Assembly: GCA_964573995.1 (NCBI GenBank)
Contig: CAZNLH010000024.1
Coordinates: 1 to 37,694 of the forward strand
From: CAZNLH01 sp964573995
Lineage (GTDB): Bacteria; Gemmatimonadota; CAZMKB01; CAZNLH01
Length of the DNA: 37,694 bases
Direction of reading: 5' to 3'
Part shown: one piece after another, positions 34,730 through 37,694 of the stretch
Numbering within the stretch: the stretch's first letter is position 1
How the letters are laid out: each line of letters starts with the position of its first letter
Made by a program: the position numbers and the translations under genes
Notes under the pieces: model-generated
Told to the model about the DNA's origin: nothing
The model's database searches: none
The model's input: the letters and a program-made list of their open reading frames with translations, nothing else

Positions 34730-35932
34730 TCAGGCCGTCTTCTCAGAGGGCTGCGGGCTCGCGGCATACAGGCAGAGCCCCGAAGCCGAGGCGATACCGC
34801 CAAGGATGAAGGGCCAAGAGTGACCGTATTGCCACAGCAGGCCCCCGAGGAGCGGTGCGGGTATCACGGCCAGGCCCCGGACCAAGTAATATAGGCCCAC
34901 TACGCGTCCGCGGTGGGCCTCCTCCGCCAGGTCGACGATCCGGGCCTTCCTGGCGGGCTCTCCAATCTCTCTGAGCCCAGCCACGACGAAGGCCACGAAG
35001 AGCCACCCCGGCGGAAGGGCGACCAGGCTCAGGGGAAAGAGTGCGAAAAGGCCGAAGGTCGCCAGGATGAAGGGCTGCCTCCCCCAGCGGTCCGCCAGGT
35101 AGGCCGCGGGCAGGTATCCCGCGATCGCCACGGCCATCTGCAGCGAGGTGAGCGCGCCGAATTCGAGGGGCGTCTTCCCATGCACGTTGATTACCCATAG
35201 CACGACGTAGATCGCCGCCATATTGGAGCCGAAACGCACGAGGCACTCGGCCAGCAGCAACCGCCTCAACGACCCGGGCATCAGGCGCCAGACGAGATGT
35301 AGTTGCGCCCTTTTCGAGTCTCGTGGGAGTGCCATGTCACGGTAGAAATGGGACTGCAGATAGATGGCCACGAGCGCGAACAGCAGGGCCACAGCGAAGC
35401 CTACGCGCATGCCTGGCACGAGGCCGAGCCGCGCCAGCAGGTAGCCACCCAGGACAGGGGCGATCACGATCGGCACCCGCTTCCAGATCGACTGGATGCT
35501 GAATCCCATCGCTCGCCTGGATCTCCCGAGCGTATCCCCGATGAGCGCGAAGATCGCAGGCTGCGACATGCTGCTCCACGCCATCACGAGCAAGGCGCCT
35601 GCAATCACCAGTTCCCACCGGGAGGTCAACAGATAGAGCAGGTACCCCGTGGCCGCGACGACGTTGAACATGGTGAGCGCCCGCCTGCGCCCCAGCCTGT
35701 CGGCAAGCCAGCCTCCCGGATACTGGTACAGGGTGTCCACGACCCGCTTGAACGAACCGTAAGCGCCTATGGCAACTGCGCCCGCCCCCAGTGCCTCGAG
35801 GTACTTCGGCATGAAACGGACCCAGAGTTCCTCGCCCATCCCGATTACCAGCAGGGCGCCGAGCAGGACGACGATGTTGTGCTCCAGCGCGAAAAGATCC
35901 CTTAGGGATTTCACTCGAACAGGTCCTGGCAT
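34730..35932 (-). CDS. MFS transporter
   Basis: This 400-residue membrane protein has about 12 predicted helices. The MFS A-type motif is clear after helix 2 (GGWLADRLGRRRALT) and is repeated in the second half (AAYLADRWGRQPFIL). The first helix is NIVVLLGALLVIGMGEELWV. The substrate is not evident; related proteins are annotated as multidrug or sugar exporters. ATG 35932 is used because GGAAGGG lies ~5 nt upstream. A GTG extension to 36010 would overlap the end of the amidotransferase gene and has no ribosome site. The start lies ~75 nt after the amidotransferase stop, so the two may be cotranscribed. Confidence 0.92.
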   Translation of the reverse strand: MPGPVRVKSLRDLFALEHNIVVLLGALLVIGMGEELWVRFMPKYLEALGAGAVAIGAYGSFKRVVDTLYQYPGGWLADRLGRRRALTMFNVVAATGYLLYLLTSRWELVIAGALLVMAWSSMSQPAIFALIGDTLGRSRRAMGFSIQSIWKRVPIVIAPVLGGYLLARLGLVPGMRVGFAVALLFALVAIYLQSHFYRDMALPRDSKRAQLHLVWRLMPGSLRRLLLAECLVRFGSNMAAIYVVLWVINVHGKTPLEFGALTSLQMAVAIAGYLPAAYLADRWGRQPFILATFGLFALFPLSLVALPPGWLFVAFVVAGLREIGEPARKARIVDLAEEAHRGRVVGLYYLVRGLAVIPAPLLGGLLWQYGHSWPFILGGIASASGLCLYAASPQPSEKTA

Positions 35933-36006
35933 GATCCCTTCCCTCGCAACTCGGGGTGGAAGTTCCCGTTTCAAGGATACAGAAGCAGTCCAGCCGAGCG
36001 GCCAGG

Positions 36007-36702
36007 TCACCCGTCGGCGCCGACCAGGTACGAAAGCGCCTCTCCCATCAAGTCATTAATCCTCCGGTACTTCTCTGGCGAGGCGGCGAGAATGGCATCC
36101 TCGGACTGGACGTACCTCGACGGCTTTAGGTCCCCGATGCAATGTGCAACTATATCCCGTGCAGCCTGCGGCGTCGTCTCCAGGTGAAACTGAAGGCCGA
36201 CGACCGCCCGCCCGACCTGGAAGGCCTGGTTTTGACACGCCTTGCTACTTGCCAGGCAGACCGCCCCGGTGGGCATGTCGAATGTCTCGCCGTGCCATTG
36301 GAAGGCCTCAAAGGATGGGGGGAAATGGAAGGTCGATCCGCCGGCCGGGGAGACCGACTTGACGGGGAACCAGCCGATCTCCGCGGTGCGATGTCGATAC
36401 ACTCTGGCCCCCATTGCACCCGCTATCAGTTGAGCACCGAGGCAGATGCCCAAGACGGGTTTCCTGGTCCTCATGAATCCATGAACGAACCGCATCTCTT
36501 CAACGAGCCAGGGAAATTCCGCCTCGTCGTTGACGCTCATGGGTCCCCCCAGAATCGCCAAGAGATCAATCTCATCGGGCGAGGGTAATCTCGTCGACTC
36601 GAAGAAGCGAGTACGCGTTACCTCGAAGCCGGCCGCGAGTAGCCACGGTTCGATGCATCCCGGCCCCTCGAATGCTACGTGCTGGAAAAAGTGAGCGCGC
36701 AT
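36007..36702 (-). CDS. Class I glutamine amidotransferase (GMP synthase-like, stand-alone)
   Basis: This 231-residue triad amidotransferase has the nucleophile Cys87 in LGICLGAQL, and His173 and Glu175 in GLQFHLETT. LAILGGPMSVND supplies the oxyanion-side glycines. No synthetase domain is fused. Stand-alone members hydrolyse glutamine or gamma-glutamyl compounds, as in PuuD-like and GMP synthase-like proteins; the true substrate is unknown. Its own strong promoter (36747-36775) with a palindrome at the start site indicates specific regulation. The MFS gene follows in the same direction. Confidence 0.9.
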   Translation of the reverse strand: MRAHFFQHVAFEGPGCIEPWLLAAGFEVTRTRFFESTRLPSPDEIDLLAILGGPMSVNDEAEFPWLVEEMRFVHGFMRTRKPVLGICLGAQLIAGAMGARVYRHRTAEIGWFPVKSVSPAGGSTFHFPPSFEAFQWHGETFDMPTGAVCLASSKACQNQAFQVGRAVVGLQFHLETTPQAARDIVAHCIGDLKPSRYVQSEDAILAASPEKYRRINDLMGEALSYLVGADG

Positions 36703-36731
36703 TGACCAGTGAACAAAGTGGGGGACACTTA

Positions 36732-36746
36732 CAAATCTTAGATTTG
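36732..36746. repeat. Palindromic operator candidate at the amidotransferase start site
   Basis: CAAATCT-T-AGATTTG is a perfect 7-bp inverted repeat around one base, directly abutting the downstream edge of the -10 hexamer and so covering the expected transcription start. Confidence 0.5.
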
Positions 36747-36775
36747 ATAATACCTGATAAGTTGTGATGTGTCAA
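36747..36775 (-). promoter_or_regulatory. Sigma70-type promoter of the amidotransferase gene
   Basis: Minus-strand TTGACA (36770-36775), 17 bp, TATTAT (36747-36752), 45 nt upstream of the ATG. Confidence 0.8.
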
Positions 36776-36978
36776 GCCGGAATGACCATTATTGTTATTC
36801 CCGAAGGCCCCGTGCAAGGCAGGCAGGCTTCGCGCGCTGGGAATCGGTTGAATCCCGAGCGGCAACTCAGCCGCTTGTAACGTTTACATAGAGGGGGTAC
36901 ATCTATCCGTAGAGAGAAAAGTCACGGCCCGATCGGCTTCTCAACTTCCTGTGTGATTCCGCCAGACTCTATCCGAGA

Positions 36979-37653
36979 TCAGCCGCCCTTGAGGACATAC
37001 CCGACACCCCGAATTGTGTGGAGGTACTTCGATTCGAATCCCTTATCTAATTTATTACGCAGCCTGCACACCAACACGTCCACAACATTTGTTTGGGGAT
37101 CGAAGTTGTAGTCATATACATGTTCCAAGATCATCGCCTTGGAAACAACTCGGCCGGCGTTACGCATCAGGTATTCAAGGAGGGAAAACTCCCGGGGTTG
37201 GAGTTCGATCCTCTCCCCGGCCCGGCAGACCTCTCTTTTCAGGATATCCATCGAGACGTCGCCGACGGCCAGGCGGGTTGGCTCCGCAGTGCCCGTCGCC
37301 CTGCGGATCAGCGCCTGGATACGTGCCAGCAGTTCGGTGAAGGCGAAGGGCTTGGTCAGGTAGTCATCGCCGCCTGCCTGGAGACCACGGACACGGTCGT
37401 CGACCGAGTGCTTCGCGCTAAGGATTATCATGGGGGTATTGATGTGTGCCCGCCGGAGGGCCTCGATCAGGCTCACGCCGTCCAGTTTCGGGAGCATGAT
37501 GTCGATAACCGCCGCGTCGTATGGGACCGTCGAGGCCAAATCCAAGCCGACACCTCCGTCTTCGGCGACGTCGACGGCGAACCCGGCCTCTCTCAACCCC
37601 TTGGAGATAAAAGAGGCGATCCTTTGGTCATCCTCCACCACCAGAATTCGCAC
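36979..37653 (-). CDS. OmpR/PhoB-family response regulator
   Basis: This 224-residue two-domain regulator has a receiver domain with the acidic pocket (VVEDD), phosphoacceptor Asp51 (AAVIDIMLP), the conserved Ser/Thr region (MIILSA) and Lys101 (DDYLTKPF). A winged-helix DNA-binding domain follows (ELQPREFSLLEYLMRNAGRVVSK, then VDVLVCRLRNKLD and IRGVGYVL). It resembles CusR/CopR-type regulators. The start is GTG with GGAGG 7 nt upstream. No kinase gene follows downstream in the window. The orphan kinase at 26.8 kb is a possible partner, but a partner could also lie beyond the right edge. Confidence 0.95.
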   Translation of the reverse strand: MRILVVEDDQRIASFISKGLREAGFAVDVAEDGGVGLDLASTVPYDAAVIDIMLPKLDGVSLIEALRRAHINTPMIILSAKHSVDDRVRGLQAGGDDYLTKPFAFTELLARIQALIRRATGTAEPTRLAVGDVSMDILKREVCRAGERIELQPREFSLLEYLMRNAGRVVSKAMILEHVYDYNFDPQTNVVDVLVCRLRNKLDKGFESKYLHTIRGVGYVLKGG

Positions 37654-37694
37654 GATTTTCCTCCAGGTTACTCTGCGTGATACCCCTGTATTAC

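Noticed and set aside
1..37694. CRISPR arrays, insertion sequences, phage genes or rRNA
   Set aside because: I saw no regularly spaced repeats, transposase motifs, terminal inverted repeats with target duplications, or rRNA segments in the window.

Overview
The window is 37.7 kb of moderately GC-rich bacterial chromosome, with genes on both strands, standard code 11 and UGA normally used as a stop (trpS and dcd end in TGA). Many promoters fit TTGACA-N17-TATAAT closely. A secreted sensor-like protein ends in an FNP-type FlgD-like sorting tail, exported proteins are numerous, and deoxynucleotides are made by B12-dependent reductases. Together these suggest a deep-branching Gram-negative of the FCB-related kind (for example Krumholzibacteriota, Eisenbacteria or Zixibacteria-like lineages). 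That placement is inference, because no 16S gene is present.

Layout. Positions 1-2.6 kb hold tRNA-Glu(UUC), a GCS2-type glutamate-cysteine ligase and an overlapping M20 amidohydrolase. From 2.7 to 15.4 kb all genes run leftwards: class V aminotransferase, DUF4139 protein, two class II ribonucleotide reductases in tandem, dCTP deaminase, GrpE, DnaJ, a cold-shock protein with a long leader, a secreted cyclophilin and gamma-glutamyltranspeptidase. The second reductase has its own strong promoter overlapped by two NrdR-box matches. trpS (15.6-16.6 kb) runs rightwards.

From 16.7 to 26.7 kb lie exported and unusual genes. These are an M28 aminopeptidase followed by an AhpD/CMD-family peroxidase whose CxxC second cysteine codon is an in-frame TGA (probable selenocysteine, with a SECIS-like hairpin), a 50-residue acidic ORF, a BNR/VPS10-like exoprotein, a wrecked FAD oxidoreductase, a 1025-residue secreted repeat protein and a decayed metallophosphoesterase.

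From 26.8 to 34.6 kb is an efflux module: a sensor histidine kinase convergent to a tightly overlapped outer-membrane-factor/adaptor/RND operon, with a SHOCT membrane protein upstream. The right end has an MFS transporter, a class I glutamine amidotransferase with a palindromic operator candidate, and an OmpR-type response regulator.

The strongest observations are the probable CxxU selenoprotein at 16905-17450, the two reductases with complementary accessory domains under NrdR-like control, and a dCTP deaminase whose catalytic glutamate is glutamine.
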